This document shows, piece after piece, positions 6,966 through 7,032 of a stretch of 7,032 nt of DNA. Positions within the stretch are counted from its first letter, which is position 1. Every line of letters starts with the position of its first letter. A program made the translations under genes and the position numbers. This stretch comes from Bacteroidales bacterium (GTDB taxonomy: Bacteria; Bacteroidota; Bacteroidia; Bacteroidales; SMBSF77), in NCBI GenBank assembly GCA_021106655.1, contig JAIOTT010000339.1, forward strand, positions 1-7,032, in the 5' to 3' direction. Below the pieces are notes generated by a model that was not told where the DNA came from, did not search any database, and worked only from the letters and a program-made list of their open reading frames with translations.

Positions 6966-7032
6966 TAAATATTTTTTCTATTATAAGAATGGTGTGTCTT
7001 CGATCTTCCAACTTCTAACTCAAGGCACTCTA
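6966..7032 (-). promoter_or_regulatory. Leader immediately upstream of the dehydratase gene
   Basis: On the coding strand this stretch starts with GTTAGAAGTTGGAAGA-like low-complexity sequence and ends in an A-rich tract (TAGAAAAAATATTTA) directly before the TTG start. A TATAATAG lies about 17 nt upstream of the start but has no well-spaced partner element, so a promoter cannot be claimed. One frame is open across the stretch and closes with a TGA that overlaps the TTG start as TTGA. It could be the end of an upstream gene or plain chance in 67 nt. Confidence 0.3.

Noticed and set aside
6976..7012. TTG and TATAAT upstream of lanB as a promoter
   Set aside because: The spacing is about 23 nt, the Bacteroidota TAnnTTTG form is missing, and the leader would be only a few bases long.

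Overview
The window is most of a ribosomally synthesised peptide (RiPP) gene cluster of the class I lanthipeptide type, very probably from a member of the Bacteroidota. The phylum is inferred from the split dehydratase beside a C39-peptidase ABC exporter and a HlyD-type adaptor, from AT-rich DNA, and from A/T-rich leaders without Shine-Dalgarno motifs at all four genes. No 16S rRNA or other marker is present to confirm it.

All four genes lie on the minus strand, so the cluster is transcribed from right to left. In transcription order they are: a 737-residue LanB glutamylation enzyme (6965-4752), a 297-residue LanB elimination enzyme of the SpaB_C / 'thiopeptide-type' family (4740-3847), a 729-residue peptidase-containing ABC transporter (3819-1630), and a 433-residue HlyD-family membrane-fusion protein (1541-240). 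The gaps are 11, 27 and 88 nt, which fits a single operon with possible internal control before the last gene.

Together the proteins suggest this pathway. Ser/Thr residues of a precursor peptide are glutamylated from glutamyl-tRNA, and glutamate is then eliminated to leave dehydroalanine or dehydrobutyrine. The leader is removed by the C39 peptidase during ATP-driven export, and the product crosses the periplasm through HlyD and an outer-membrane TolC-like channel not encoded here. The catalytic motifs of both LanB halves, the peptidase and the ATPase look intact.

No precursor peptide, LanC cyclase, immunity protein, regulator or outer-membrane channel is visible. The right edge stops 67 nt upstream of the dehydratase start, so the precursor and perhaps the cyclase may lie just outside.

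The left flank (1-239) has no convincing gene. It holds two tiny GC-rich hairpins spaced 51 bp apart that look like a dispersed Bacteroidota repeat, a longer imperfect inverted repeat that could end the operon transcript, and degenerate TTTGAAC repeats.
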